Shown here: in pieces, positions 17,197 to 26,481 of the stretch
Numbering within the stretch: position 1 is the stretch's first letter
Layout of the letters: each line of letters begins with the position of its first letter
Assembly: GCF_024124905.1 (NCBI RefSeq)
Contig: NZ_JAMXST010000001.1
Location: forward strand, 558,001 to 622,000
Direction: 5' to 3'
DNA length: 64,000 nucleotides
From: Cellulosimicrobium cellulans
GTDB lineage: Bacteria > Actinomycetota > Actinomycetes > Actinomycetales > Cellulomonadaceae
Translations under genes and position numbers: made by a program
The notes under the pieces: generated by a model
Told to the model about the DNA's origin: nothing
Database searches by the model: none
Seen by the model: the letters and a program-made list of their open reading frames with translations, nothing else

Positions 17197-18467
17197 AGAT
17201 CGCGATGATCTCCGAGCACGCCAGCCCCCTCGCCGCGCTCGGCGGCGTCGACGCGGGCGGGCAGAACGTCCACGTCGCGTCGCTCGCCACCCGGCTCGGC
17301 GCCCAGGGCCACCGCGTCGAGGTGTTCACGCGCCGCGACGACGCGTCCCTCCCCGAGCGCGTGCCCCTCGCGCGCGGCGTGGACGTCGTCCACGTGGACG
17401 CCGGCCCGCCGGTGGCCGTGCCCAAGGACGACCTGCTCCCCCACATGGACGCGTTCGGCGCGGACCTGCTGCGGCGCTGGGTCGAGCCCGGGCCGCGCCC
17501 CGACGTCGTGCACGCGCACTTCTGGATGTCCGGGATCGCGGGCCTGCTGTCCGCGCCCGCGCTCGGCGTCCCCCTCGTGCAGACGTTCCACGCGCTCGGG
17601 TCCGTCAAACGCCGCCACCAGGGCGCGCACGACACGAGCCCGGCCGAGCGCGTGGCCCGCGAGCGCCTGCTGTGCCGCGCGGTCGACCGGATCGTCGCGA
17701 CGTGCGCCGACGAGGTCGCCGAGCTCGTCGCGCTCGGCGCGGACCCCGACCGCATCGACGTGGTCCCCTGCGGGGTCGACCTCGGCCGCTTCCTGCCCGA
17801 CGCCGACCGCTCGGACCACCTGCACCGCGAGCCCGGGCGCCTGCGCCTGCTCTCGGTCGGCCGCCTCGTCGAGCGCAAGGGCGTGGACACCGTGATCGAG
17901 GCGCTCGCGGAGCTGCCGGGCGCCGAGCTCGTCGTGGCGGGCGGACCGGCCGCGGACGCCCTCGACCACGACCCCGAGGTGCTCCGGCTGCGCGCGGTCG
18001 CGGACGCGTCGGGGGTGCCGGACCGGGTGCGGTTCGTCGGCAGCGTGACCCAGGACGACGTGCGTGACCTCATGCACGCCGCCGACGCCGTGGTGTGCGA
18101 CCCCTGGTACGAGCCGTTCGGCATCGTCCCGCTCGAGGCCGCCGCGTGCGGACGCCCCGTCGTCGGCGCGGCCGTCGGCGGCCTGCTCGACTCGGTCGTC
18201 GACGGGCGCACCGGCCTGCTCGTCCCGCCGCGGGACCCCGGGGCGCTCGCGGCGGCCCTCCGGCGGCTCGCCGACGACCCGGCGTTCGCGGAGCGCCTCG
18301 GCTCGGCCGCGCGCGTCCGGGCCGAGCACCTGTACGGGTGGTCGACGGTCGCGGCCCGCACCGCCGAGTCGTACGAGCTCGTCGTGGCCGCGCGCCGCGC
18401 CGAGCCGGGGCGCGCACGGCCCGTCGTCGGTGCCCGCGCCGCGCTGCGGGCGGTGAGCGCACCGTGA
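17193..18467 (+). CDS. Family 4 glycosyltransferase
   Basis: The 424-residue retaining GT-B enzyme opens with MKIAMISEHASPLAALGGVD then AGGQNVHV, the donor-loop form seen in sucrose-phosphate-synthase and MshA-like GT4 enzymes. The EX7E motif is EPFGIVPLE near residue 308, followed by AACGRPVVGAAVGG. A UDP- or GDP-sugar donor is likely for this subfamily. It sits between another GT4-like gene and the GmhA-HldE fusion and overlaps each by four bases. Confidence 0.92.
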   Translation: MKIAMISEHASPLAALGGVDAGGQNVHVASLATRLGAQGHRVEVFTRRDDASLPERVPLARGVDVVHVDAGPPVAVPKDDLLPHMDAFGADLLRRWVEPGPRPDVVHAHFWMSGIAGLLSAPALGVPLVQTFHALGSVKRRHQGAHDTSPAERVARERLLCRAVDRIVATCADEVAELVALGADPDRIDVVPCGVDLGRFLPDADRSDHLHREPGRLRLLSVGRLVERKGVDTVIEALAELPGAELVVAGGPAADALDHDPEVLRLRAVADASGVPDRVRFVGSVTQDDVRDLMHAADAVVCDPWYEPFGIVPLEAAACGRPVVGAAVGGLLDSVVDGRTGLLVPPRDPGALAAALRRLADDPAFAERLGSAARVRAEHLYGWSTVAARTAESYELVVAARRAEPGRARPVVGARAALRAVSAP

Positions 18468-20695
18468 CGGCGCACCGGCCCGGGGGCAGCGCCGGCCCGC
18501 AGGACGCGGCGCGACGCTGGCTGCGCGAGCACGCCGCGGACCTGCACGACGGCCTCGACCTGCTCACGGCCGAGGCCGGGCGCCTCGACGCGTGGGGCGC
18601 GCGGCTGGCCGACACCGTGCTCGCGGGCGGGCGGCTGCTCGTCGCGGGCAACGGCGGCAGCGCCGCCGAGGCGCAGCACCTCACGGCCGAGCTCGTGGGG
18701 CGCTTCGACGGCGAGCGGACGCCCCTCTCCGCGATCAGCCTGCACGCCGAGACGTCGAGCCTCACCGCGATCGTCAACGACTACGGCGTCGGCGAGATGT
18801 ACGCGCGGCAGGTCGCCGCGCACGGGCGGCCGGGCGACGTCCTCGTGCTGCTGTCGACGTCGGGCGAGAGCGAGAACGTCGTCGCCGCGGCCCGCCGGGC
18901 GCGCGAGCTCGGCCTCACGACGTGGGCGCTCACCGGTCCGCGGGACTGCGCGCTGGCCGCCGCGTGCGACGACGTGCTCGCCCTGCGCGGGGCGTCGACG
19001 TCGTCGGTCCAGGAGCTCCACCTCGTCGTCGTGCACGCGCTGTGCGCGGCGCTCGACGCGCACGTGCGCCACCGGGAGGCGGCCGCCCGGGGCGACGCAC
19101 CCGGTGCCCCGCCCGACGGTCTGCCCGGCGAGGGGCCCGTGGACGGGCGGGCCGCGCAGGATCCCGCCGCAGCGACCGCGGCGGTGCTCCCACCGTCGTC
19201 CACGGCAGCGCAGGGCCCGCGCGTCGTCGTGGTCGGCGACGTGCTGCTCGACCGCGACGTCGACGGCCAGGTGACGCGCTTCTCCCCCGACGGGCCCGTG
19301 CCCGTGGTCGACACGCTCGGCGTCCGGCGCAGCCCCGGTGGCGCGGGGCTGACGGCCCTGCTCGCCGCCGACGCGGCGCGCGTGCGGCTCGTCGCGCCGT
19401 TCGGCGACGACGAGGCGGGCGGCGAGCTGCGTGCGCTGCTGCGTCCGCACCTCGACGTCGTGGCGCTGCCCCAGGTGGGCACCACGCGGCGCAAGACCCG
19501 CGTGCGCTCGGGCGGGCAGACCGTCGTCCGGGTCGACGACGGCGGTCCGGCGGGTCCCGACGACGTGCCCGAGCGCTCCGTGCGGGCGGCGCTCGCGGGC
19601 GCCGACGTCGTCCTCGTCTCGGACTACGGGGCCGGCACGACGCACGCCGGCCCCGTGCGCGACGCGCTCCAGCACGCGGCCCGCGACCGGACGGTCGTGT
19701 GGGACCCCCACCCGCGCGGCGGGGCACCCGTGCCCGGGACCGCGCTCGTCACGCCCAACCTCGCCGAGGCGCTCGACGCGGCGGAGGCCCTCGGGCTCGA
19801 CGCGTGCGCCGACGACCCGGGCGGCCTGGCCCGGGCGCTCGCCGCCGCCTGGGGCGTGCGGGCGGTGTGCGTCACCGCGGGCGAGCACGGAGCGTTCGTC
19901 GCGCGCGCCGACGGGGAGCCCGCGTACGTGCCCGCGACCGTCGCGCACGGCGACCCCTGCGGCGCGGGCGACCGGTTCGCCTCGACGGCGGCGGTCGCGC
20001 TCGCCCGGGGCGCCGAGCTCGTCGAGGCGGTCGTCGCGGCGGTCGCCGCGGCCTCGGCCTGGGTCGCGGCCGGCGGCGCCGAGGGCTACCGGCGCCGCGC
20101 CGACGTCCCGGGTCGGCGCGCGCCCGACGCGGTGACGGACGGGGTGCCGGACCGCGCGCCCCGCGACGTCGGGGCTGCCTCCGACGCGGCCCCGCCGCAG
20201 GACCCGGGCGGGCCCGAGGCGGTGGCCGCGCGGCTGCGCGCGGCGGGCGGCACCGTCGTCGCCACCGGCGGGTGCTTCGACATCCTCCACGCGGGCCACG
20301 TCGCGACGCTCGAGGCCGCGGCGCGCCTCGGCGACCACCTCGTGGTCCTCCTCAACGGCGACGCGTCCGTGCGGCGGCTCAAGGGGCCGCAGCGACCCGT
20401 CGTCGGGCAGGCCGACCGGGCCCGCGTCCTCGCCGCGCTCGACTGCGTGTCGGCCGTCGTCGTCTTCGACGAGGACGACCCGCGCTCCGCGCTCGACCGC
20501 CTGCGCCCGGACGTGTGGGCGAAGGGCGGCGACTACACCGAGGAGGCCCTGCCCGAGGCCGAGGTGGTCCGGCGCCACGGCGGGCGGGTCGTCGTCCTGC
20601 CCTACGTCGACGGCCGCTCCACGACCTCGATCCTCGAACGCTCCGGGCGGTTCGCGCCCGGGCTCCCGACCCTGACGGAGGAGACCACCGCATGA
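18464..20695 (+). CDS. Three-domain GmhA-HldE fusion: sedoheptulose-7-P isomerase, heptose-7-P kinase, heptose-1-P adenylyltransferase
   Basis: The 743-residue protein joins three enzymes. Residues 1-205 are GmhA-like: GNGGSAAEAQHLTAELVGRF at about 62, STSGESENV, and VQELHLVVVH with metal ligand positions. Residues 250-555 are a PfkB/ribokinase-fold kinase (HldE-1): VVVVGDVLLDRD at about 253, SPGGAGLTALLA and the GAGD catalytic loop HGDPCGAGDRF near 500. Residues 590-725 are a cytidylyltransferase-fold domain (HldE-2): GGCFDILHAGHVATLEAA near 602 with the HxGH motif, and VRRLKGPQRPV. Two Ala/Pro-rich linkers connect them. Apart from the 7-phosphatase, which is on the GT2 fusion upstream, this one chain covers ADP-D,D-heptose synthesis. 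The GTG start overlaps the GT4 stop. Confidence 0.93.
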   Translation: MTAHRPGGSAGPQDAARRWLREHAADLHDGLDLLTAEAGRLDAWGARLADTVLAGGRLLVAGNGGSAAEAQHLTAELVGRFDGERTPLSAISLHAETSSLTAIVNDYGVGEMYARQVAAHGRPGDVLVLLSTSGESENVVAAARRARELGLTTWALTGPRDCALAAACDDVLALRGASTSSVQELHLVVVHALCAALDAHVRHREAAARGDAPGAPPDGLPGEGPVDGRAAQDPAAATAAVLPPSSTAAQGPRVVVVGDVLLDRDVDGQVTRFSPDGPVPVVDTLGVRRSPGGAGLTALLAADAARVRLVAPFGDDEAGGELRALLRPHLDVVALPQVGTTRRKTRVRSGGQTVVRVDDGGPAGPDDVPERSVRAALAGADVVLVSDYGAGTTHAGPVRDALQHAARDRTVVWDPHPRGGAPVPGTALVTPNLAEALDAAEALGLDACADDPGGLARALAAAWGVRAVCVTAGEHGAFVARADGEPAYVPATVAHGDPCGAGDRFASTAAVALARGAELVEAVVAAVAAASAWVAAGGAEGYRRRADVPGRRAPDAVTDGVPDRAPRDVGAASDAAPPQDPGGPEAVAARLRAAGGTVVATGGCFDILHAGHVATLEAAARLGDHLVVLLNGDASVRRLKGPQRPVVGQADRARVLAALDCVSAVVVFDEDDPRSALDRLRPDVWAKGGDYTEEALPEAEVVRRHGGRVVVLPYVDGRSTTSILERSGRFAPGLPTLTEETTA

Positions 20696-21426
20696 CCTCG
20701 ACCACCTCGACCACCCCGCAGCCCGACCGGGCCCCGGCCCCGCGCGAGCTCGGCACCGTCTACGTCACGGGCGGCGCGAGCGGCCTGGGCGCCGCGCTCG
20801 TCGACGCCGTCACGGCGGCGGGCGGCAAGCCGGTCGTCCTCGACCGGGTCGCGCCCGCGGGCGGTGCGCCCCACGCCGTCGTCGACCTGTCCGACTCGGC
20901 CGCGGCGGCCGCGGCGGTCGAGCGCCTGGCCCTGGAGGTCGGCCCGCCCGACGCGGTCGTCACCGCCGCGGGCACCGACGCGTGCGGGCGGCTCGACGAG
21001 ATCGACGTCGAGACGTGGGAGCGCGTCGTGCGCGTCAACCTCTTCGGGACGGTCGCCGTCGTGCGCGCCGCGCTGCCGTTCCTCGAGGAGCGGCGCGGGA
21101 CGGTCGTCACCGTCGCGTCGACCCTCGGCCTCAAGGGCGTGTCCGACGCGACCGCGTACTGCGCGTCCAAGTTCGCCGTCCGCGGGTTCTCCCAGGCGCT
21201 CGCCGCCGAGCTCGCGGGACGCGTCGGCGTGACGTGCCTCGTGCCCGGCGGGATGCGCACCGCGTTCTTCGACGGCCGCACCGAGCAGTACAAGCCTGGC
21301 CCGGACGCCGACCTCAACGACCCGCGCGCGACCGCGGCCGCCGTCGTGACGGCGCTGCGCCAGCCGGTCGGCTGCGAGATCCGCGAGATGCTCGTCATGG
21401 CGTCCGGCGAGACGTCGTGGCCGTGA
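20692..21426 (+). CDS. SDR family oxidoreductase
   Basis: The 244-residue classical SDR has YVTGGASGLG (cofactor), TAAGTDACG, VASTLGLKG (catalytic Ser) and YCASK. It is not an HldD-type extended SDR: it is too short and lacks that family's epimerase layout. It may oxidise or reduce a sugar or its precursor within the heptose pathway (inference). It overlaps the fusion gene before it (ATGA) and the GT9 after it (GTGA). Confidence 0.9.
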   Translation: MTSTTSTTPQPDRAPAPRELGTVYVTGGASGLGAALVDAVTAAGGKPVVLDRVAPAGGAPHAVVDLSDSAAAAAAVERLALEVGPPDAVVTAAGTDACGRLDEIDVETWERVVRVNLFGTVAVVRAALPFLEERRGTVVTVASTLGLKGVSDATAYCASKFAVRGFSQALAAELAGRVGVTCLVPGGMRTAFFDGRTEQYKPGPDADLNDPRATAAAVVTALRQPVGCEIREMLVMASGETSWP

Positions 21427-22505
21427 CGACCGACGCCACCGGGCTCGCGCCCGACCTGCCGGGGCTCGGGGGCCAGGACGCGGGCACGGTCCTCGTGCTG
21501 CGTGCGCTCGGGCTCGGGGACGCGCTCACCGCGGTCCCGGCCCTGCGCGGCGTGCGGCGCGCCTGGCCCGGGCGCCGCGTCCTGCTCGCCGCTCCGGAGG
21601 AGGTGGGCGGCTGGCTCCGCGACCTCGGGCTCGTCGACGGCGTCGTGCCCTCGCAGGGCCTCGCACCCCTCGCGTGGGTCGAGGAGTCCGCGGCGGTGTC
21701 CGGCGCCCCGCCCTCCGGGCACGTCGCCGTGAACCTGCACGGCAGCGGGCCCCAGAGCCACCGCGTGCTCCTCGACACCGCGCCCGAGCACGTCGTCGCG
21801 TTCGCGTCGCGCGAGGCGGGCGTCGCCGGGCCGGGCTGGGACCCCGACGAGCACGAGGTCGACCGCTGGTGCCGCCTGGTCACGGCCGCGGGCGGAGCGT
21901 GCTCGCGCGAGGACCTGCGGCTCGACCCGCCCGCGTCGCGCGGGCGGCACGTCGTCGTCCACCCGGGTGCGGCCTCGGGGTCCCGGCGCTGGCCCGCGGA
22001 CCGCTTCGCCGCCGTCGCGCGCGACCTCGCCGTCGCGGGGCACGACGTCGTCGTCACGGGCGGCCCGGACGAGCGCGACCTCGGCGCGCGCGTCGTCGCG
22101 GACGCCACCGCGTCCCTCGCGGAGGCGACGAGCGCGACGGGCGCCGTGACCGACACCGCGGGCACGCTCGACCTGCCCGCGCTCGCCGACGTCGTCGCGA
22201 CCGCGCGCCTCGTGGTGTGCGGCGACACGGGCGTCGCGCACCTCGCGACGGCGTTCGGCACCCCGTCGGTCGTCCTGTTCGGGCCGACCCCGCCGTCGGC
22301 GTGGGGCCCGGCGATCGACCCGGAGCGCCACGTCGTGCTCTGGCACGGCGGCGACGCGGCGCCCGCGCGGCCTGGTGGGCAGCCGGACGGATACCGCGGC
22401 GACCCGCACGCCGCCGCCCTCGACCCGGCGCTCGAGCGGGTCACCGTCGACGAGGTCGTGGCCGCGGCCCGAGCGCTGCTCGCGGTGGCACCGCGGCGGG
22501 CCTGA
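21423..22505 (+). CDS. Second family 9 glycosyltransferase (heptosyltransferase family)
   Basis: The 360-residue GT-B enzyme shows stronger family motifs than the first GT9: VLRALGLGDALTAVPALRGV at the N-terminus, HPGAASGSRRWPADRFA (the ADP-heptose synthase/transferase HPGxSxxxKxWP pattern) and VCGDTGVAHLATAFGTPSV with DTGxxH intact. ADP-heptose is the expected donor. It is the last gene of the operon and converges on the UDP-glucose dehydrogenase gene with a 25-base gap and no obvious hairpin. Confidence 0.9.
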   Translation: MTTDATGLAPDLPGLGGQDAGTVLVLRALGLGDALTAVPALRGVRRAWPGRRVLLAAPEEVGGWLRDLGLVDGVVPSQGLAPLAWVEESAAVSGAPPSGHVAVNLHGSGPQSHRVLLDTAPEHVVAFASREAGVAGPGWDPDEHEVDRWCRLVTAAGGACSREDLRLDPPASRGRHVVVHPGAASGSRRWPADRFAAVARDLAVAGHDVVVTGGPDERDLGARVVADATASLAEATSATGAVTDTAGTLDLPALADVVATARLVVCGDTGVAHLATAFGTPSVVLFGPTPPSAWGPAIDPERHVVLWHGGDAAPARPGGQPDGYRGDPHAAALDPALERVTVDEVVAAARALLAVAPRRA

Positions 22506-22530
22506 CCTCGTCGCCGCTGCTCACCGCCGG

Positions 22531-23871
22531 CTACGCCGTCGGGCTGCTCGACCGCGGCCGTCCCGCGCGGACGCCGGCGACGCCGAGCGAGCGGACGTCC
22601 CACCCCGCCGCGCGCCACCGGCCGCGGTCGACGGCGTTGCGCGCGTCGACGAGGCGAGGCGCGCGCACGACGCCGACGAGGTCGTCCGGGTCGAGCGCGC
22701 GGTACTCGTCCCACTCGGTCGCGAGGACGACGACGTCGGCCCCGGCGGCCGCCTCGCGCGCGTCGGCCGCGTAACCGAGCTCGGGGGCGGCGGCCTGCGC
22801 CAGAGCCAGCGCCTGGGGGTCGGTGACGACGACGTCGGCGCCCTCGGCGGCGATCGCCCGCGCGAGCGCGAGCGCGGGCGAGCTGCGCACGTCGTCGCTG
22901 TCGGGCTTGAACGCGGCACCGAGCACCGCGACCCGCCGGGCCGCGAGCGAGCCGCCGCACGCCGCGCGGGCGAGCTCGACCGCCCGGTCCCGGCAGCGGT
23001 CGTTGATCGCGTCGACCTCGTCGAGGAAGGACACGGCCGGCCCGACGCCGAGCTCGCGCGCCCGGGCCGCGAACGCGCGGATGTCCTTGGGCAGGCAGCC
23101 GCCGCCGAACCCGAGACCCACCCCCAGGTAGTCCCCGCCGATGCGGCGGTCCAGCGCCATCGTGCCGACGAGCGCGACGGCGTCGCCGCCCGCGGCCTCG
23201 CACACCTCCGCGACCGCGTTCGCGAACGAGATCTTCGTCGCGAGGAACGCGTTCGCCGCCACCTTGGCCAGCTCCGCCGTGGCGAGGTCGGTCACGAGGC
23301 GCGGGACGCCGTCGTCCAGGAGCCGCGCGTAGACCGCGTCGAGGCGCGCCACGAGGGCGTCGCCGTCGTCGGGCACGCCGTAGACCAGCCGGTCGGGGTG
23401 CAGCGTGTCCACGACGGCGTGACCCTCGCGCAGGAACTCGGGGTTCCACGCGAGGCCGACGCCGTCGGGCAGGTCGCGGGCGAGCCGCTCCGCCGTCCCG
23501 ACGGGCACCGTCGACTTGCCGACCACGACGGCGCCGGGCCGCAGGTGCGGGCGCAGCGCGGCGAGCGCCGCGTCGAGCTGCTGCAGGTCGGCCACCCCGC
23601 TCCCGGCCGACTGCGGCGTGCCGACGCACAGGAAGTGGACGTCCGAGCCCGCGGCGCGCGCGGCCTCGGTCGAGAACCTGAGGGAGCCGGGGCCGTCGGA
23701 GCCGGCCAGCAGCGCCGTGAGCCCCGGCTCGAAGAACGGCGCCCGGCCCTCGGCCAGCGCGTCGACCCGGGCGCGGTCGACGTCCACCCCGACGACGTCG
23801 TGGCCGAGCCGTGCCATCGCCGCGGCGTGCACGGCCCCGAGGTAGCCGCACCCGTGCACCGAGAGCCTCAT
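22531..23871 (-). CDS. UDP-glucose 6-dehydrogenase
   Basis: The 446-residue protein oxidises UDP-glucose to UDP-glucuronate in two NAD steps. It has an N-terminal Rossmann motif HGCGYLGAVHAAAMARLGHD, the catalytic Cys in FGGGCLPKDIRAFA, a conserved ELAKVAANAFLATKISFANA helix and the C-terminal GAAFKPDSDDVRSSPAL. The ATG at 23871 overlaps the stop of the decarboxylase gene upstream. GDP-mannose dehydrogenase is the main alternative, but the paired decarboxylase favours UDP-glucose. Common symbols are ugd or udg. Confidence 0.92.
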   Translation of the reverse strand: MRLSVHGCGYLGAVHAAAMARLGHDVVGVDVDRARVDALAEGRAPFFEPGLTALLAGSDGPGSLRFSTEAARAAGSDVHFLCVGTPQSAGSGVADLQQLDAALAALRPHLRPGAVVVGKSTVPVGTAERLARDLPDGVGLAWNPEFLREGHAVVDTLHPDRLVYGVPDDGDALVARLDAVYARLLDDGVPRLVTDLATAELAKVAANAFLATKISFANAVAEVCEAAGGDAVALVGTMALDRRIGGDYLGVGLGFGGGCLPKDIRAFAARARELGVGPAVSFLDEVDAINDRCRDRAVELARAACGGSLAARRVAVLGAAFKPDSDDVRSSPALALARAIAAEGADVVVTDPQALALAQAAAPELGYAADAREAAAGADVVVLATEWDEYRALDPDDLVGVVRAPRLVDARNAVDRGRWRAAGWDVRSLGVAGVRAGRPRSSSPTA

Positions 23872-24917
23872 GCGTCCGCCCCTCCCGACCCCCCGGCGGC
23901 GCCGGTCGCGACCGCCACGGCGGGTCCGCGCCCTGCCTCCTCGCGGAACCACGCGACCGTGCGGGCCAGGCCCTCGGGCCAGGGCGTGCGCGCGCGCCAG
24001 CCGAGGACGCGCTCCGCGAGCGCGGTGTCGGGTCGACGGCGGCGGGGGTCGTCCTCGGGCAGGTCGACGTGGACGATCCCCGCGTCGCTGCCCGTCGCGG
24101 CGAGCACGTCCTCGGCCACGCGGGCCACGGTGAGCTCGGTGGGGTCGCCCAGGTTCACCGGCCCCGGGTGGTCCGAGCGGGCGAAGGCGAGGATCCCCTC
24201 CACGAGGTCGTCCACGTAGCAGACCGAGCGGGTCTGGGAGCCGTCGCCCGCCACGGTGAGCGGCTCGCCCGCGAGCGCCTGGCGGACGAACGTGGGCACC
24301 ATGCGCCCGTCGTGGCCGCGCATGCGCGGCCCGTAGGTGTTGAAGATCCGCACGATGCCCGCGTCCACGCCGCGCGCGCGGCGGTACGCGGCCGTGGTCG
24401 CCTCGGCGAACCGCTTGGACTCGTCGTAGACGCTGCGCGGGCCGACCGGGTTCACGTGGCCCCAGTAGTCCTCGCGCTGCGGGTGCACGTCGGGGTCCCC
24501 GTAGACCTCCGACGTCGAGGCGAGCACGAACCGTGCCCCGGCCCGCCCGGCGAGCTCGAGCCCGTGGCGGGTCCCTGCCGAGCCCACGAGCAGGGTCTCG
24601 AGCGGGAGCCGCAGGTAGTCCACCGGCGAGGCGGGCGACGCGAGGTGCAGCACGAGGTCGACCCGGTCGGGGTCCGGGACGTCGATCCCCGCGCTGACGT
24701 CGGCCTCCACGAACCGGAACCGGGGCTCGTCGCGCAGCGCGTCGAGGTTGCGGACCTCGCCCGTCGACAGGTCGTCCACGCACACGACCTCCGTGCCCCG
24801 GGCCACGAGCGCCTCGCACACGTGGCTGCCCACGAACCCGGCGCCGCCCAGGACCACGGCACGGCGCGCACGACGTCCCGTCGAGCCCGCGCCTCGCACC
24901 ACCGACGTGTCGCCCAT
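23868..24917 (-). CDS. UDP-glucuronate decarboxylase (UDP-xylose synthase)
   Basis: This 349-residue extended SDR has LGGAGFVGSHVCEALVARG for NAD, the family-specific ASPASPVDYLRLP, YxxxK as YDESK, and the long signature NTYGPRMRGHDGRMVPTF. It converts UDP-glucuronate to UDP-xylose and CO2. A 17-residue Arg-rich leader precedes the Rossmann strand. It is the first gene of a two-gene unit with the dehydrogenase, and together they give UDP-Glc to UDP-Xyl. It is about 200 bases from the divergent APC transporter gene. Confidence 0.92.
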   Translation of the reverse strand: MGDTSVVRGAGSTGRRARRAVVLGGAGFVGSHVCEALVARGTEVVCVDDLSTGEVRNLDALRDEPRFRFVEADVSAGIDVPDPDRVDLVLHLASPASPVDYLRLPLETLLVGSAGTRHGLELAGRAGARFVLASTSEVYGDPDVHPQREDYWGHVNPVGPRSVYDESKRFAEATTAAYRRARGVDAGIVRIFNTYGPRMRGHDGRMVPTFVRQALAGEPLTVAGDGSQTRSVCYVDDLVEGILAFARSDHPGPVNLGDPTELTVARVAEDVLAATGSDAGIVHVDLPEDDPRRRRPDTALAERVLGWRARTPWPEGLARTVAWFREEAGRGPAVAVATGAAGGSGGADA

Positions 24918-25118
24918 GCTCGTCTCCTCGCGACCGCGCGCGACGGGCCGACGACGCCTGGTCCCGGCCGGTCACGCTCGTGCGGACGGGCTCGCTGCTG
25001 GACCCGGGACCTCCACGCTCGCACGGGCCCACCCGGCTCGCACACGCTCCCGCCGGCCTGCCCGCGGGCCGTCGCCGCCCGGGCCGCGAGCGGGACGGGC
25101 CCGTGGCACGGTGACCCG

Positions 25119-26459
25119 ATGAGCGCACCCCCGGCACCCCAGGACCAGGCCGTCGACCCGCAGACCCGGCTGTCCCGGTCGGTCGGGGGCCGGCTCCTCT
25201 ACCTGTTCATCCTCGGGGACGTGCTGGGCGCGGGCGTCTACGCGCTCGTGGGCGAGATGGCCGGCGAGGTCGGCGGCGCGGTGTGGCTGCCCCTGCTCGT
25301 GGCGCTGGGCCTCGCCCTGCTCACCGCCGGCTCGTACGCCGAGCTCGTCACCAAGTACCCGCGGGCCGGGGGCGCGGCGGTGTTCGCCGACCGGGCGTTC
25401 CGCAGCCCGCTCGTGTCGTTCCTCGTCGGGTTCTCCATGCTCGCCGCCGGGGTGACGAGCGCGGCGGGGCTCTCGCTCGCGTTCGCGGGCGACTACCTCG
25501 CGACCTTCGTCGACGCGCCCGACCGGCTCGTGGCCGTGATCTTCCTCGCGCTCGTCGCCGCGCTCAACGCGCGCGGCATCAAGGAGTCGCTGCGCGCCAA
25601 CGTCGCGATGACCGCGATCGAGCTGTCCGGCCTGGTCCTCGTGGTCGTGCTGGCCGCGGTCGTGCTGGGCCGCGGCGAGGGCTCCCCGGGGCGGGTCACG
25701 CAGTTCGCGGAGGGCACGACGCCGGCGCTCGCCGTCCTCGCGGCGGCGATCCTCGCGTACTACTCGTTCGTCGGGTTCGAGACCTCGGCGAACCTCGCGG
25801 AGGAGGTGCGCGACGTCCGGCGCACCTACCCGCGCGCGCTCTTCGGGGCGCTCGTCACCGCCGGGGTGGTCTACGTGGCGGTCGGCGTGGCCGCCGTCGC
25901 GGTCGTCGACCCGCAGACGCTCGCCGGGTCCACGGGCCCGCTGCTCGAGGTCGTCGACGCCGAGGGGTCCGTGCCTGCGTGGGTGTTCTCGCTCGTGGCC
26001 CTGATCGCCGTGGCGAACGGCGCGCTGCTGACGATGATCATGTCGAGCCGGCTCGCCTACGGCATGGCGGAACAGGGCCTGCTCCCGTCGGTCCTCGGCC
26101 GGGTGCTCCCGCACCGCCGCACCCCGTGGGTCGCGATCGTCGTGACGACGGCGGTCGCCATGGGGCTCGTCTTCACGGGCGACGTGGCCGGGCTCGCCGA
26201 GACCGTCGTGCTGCTCCTGCTGCTCGTCTTCGCCTCGACGAACGTCGCGGTCCTCGTGCTGCGACGCGACCCGGTCGACGCGCCGCACTTCCGCGTCGCG
26301 ACGGTCGTGCCGGTGCTGGGCGTGGCGTCGTGCGTCCTGCTGCTCACCCAGCAGGACGCCGTGACGTGGCTGCGCGCGGGCATCCTGCTCGCCGTCGGCG
26401 CGGTGCTGTACGTCGTCGTGCGCTGGACCCGACGGGCCGCGGACGCGCGCGCGGCATGA
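25119..26459 (+). CDS. APC-family amino acid permease
   Basis: The 446-residue integral membrane transporter has about 12 hydrophobic segments. The first helix has the family's unwound substrate motif (LFILGDVLGAGVYALVGEMA), and the YSFVGFETSANLAEEVRDVR region matches the conserved TM6/loop of APC transporters. A 25-residue Pro/Gln-rich cytoplasmic N-terminus precedes it. The amino acid is not identified. It stands alone; the downstream small ORF is uncertain. Confidence 0.9.
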   Translation: MSAPPAPQDQAVDPQTRLSRSVGGRLLYLFILGDVLGAGVYALVGEMAGEVGGAVWLPLLVALGLALLTAGSYAELVTKYPRAGGAAVFADRAFRSPLVSFLVGFSMLAAGVTSAAGLSLAFAGDYLATFVDAPDRLVAVIFLALVAALNARGIKESLRANVAMTAIELSGLVLVVVLAAVVLGRGEGSPGRVTQFAEGTTPALAVLAAAILAYYSFVGFETSANLAEEVRDVRRTYPRALFGALVTAGVVYVAVGVAAVAVVDPQTLAGSTGPLLEVVDAEGSVPAWVFSLVALIAVANGALLTMIMSSRLAYGMAEQGLLPSVLGRVLPHRRTPWVAIVVTTAVAMGLVFTGDVAGLAETVVLLLLLVFASTNVAVLVLRRDPVDAPHFRVATVVPVLGVASCVLLLTQQDAVTWLRAGILLAVGAVLYVVVRWTRRAADARAA

Positions 26460-26481
26460 CGATCCGGACGGAGGGGGAACC

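Noticed and set aside
20692-21426. SDR as the HldD heptose epimerase
   Set aside because: It is a classical 244-residue SDR with YCASK; HldD is an extended SDR of about 310 residues with different motifs.
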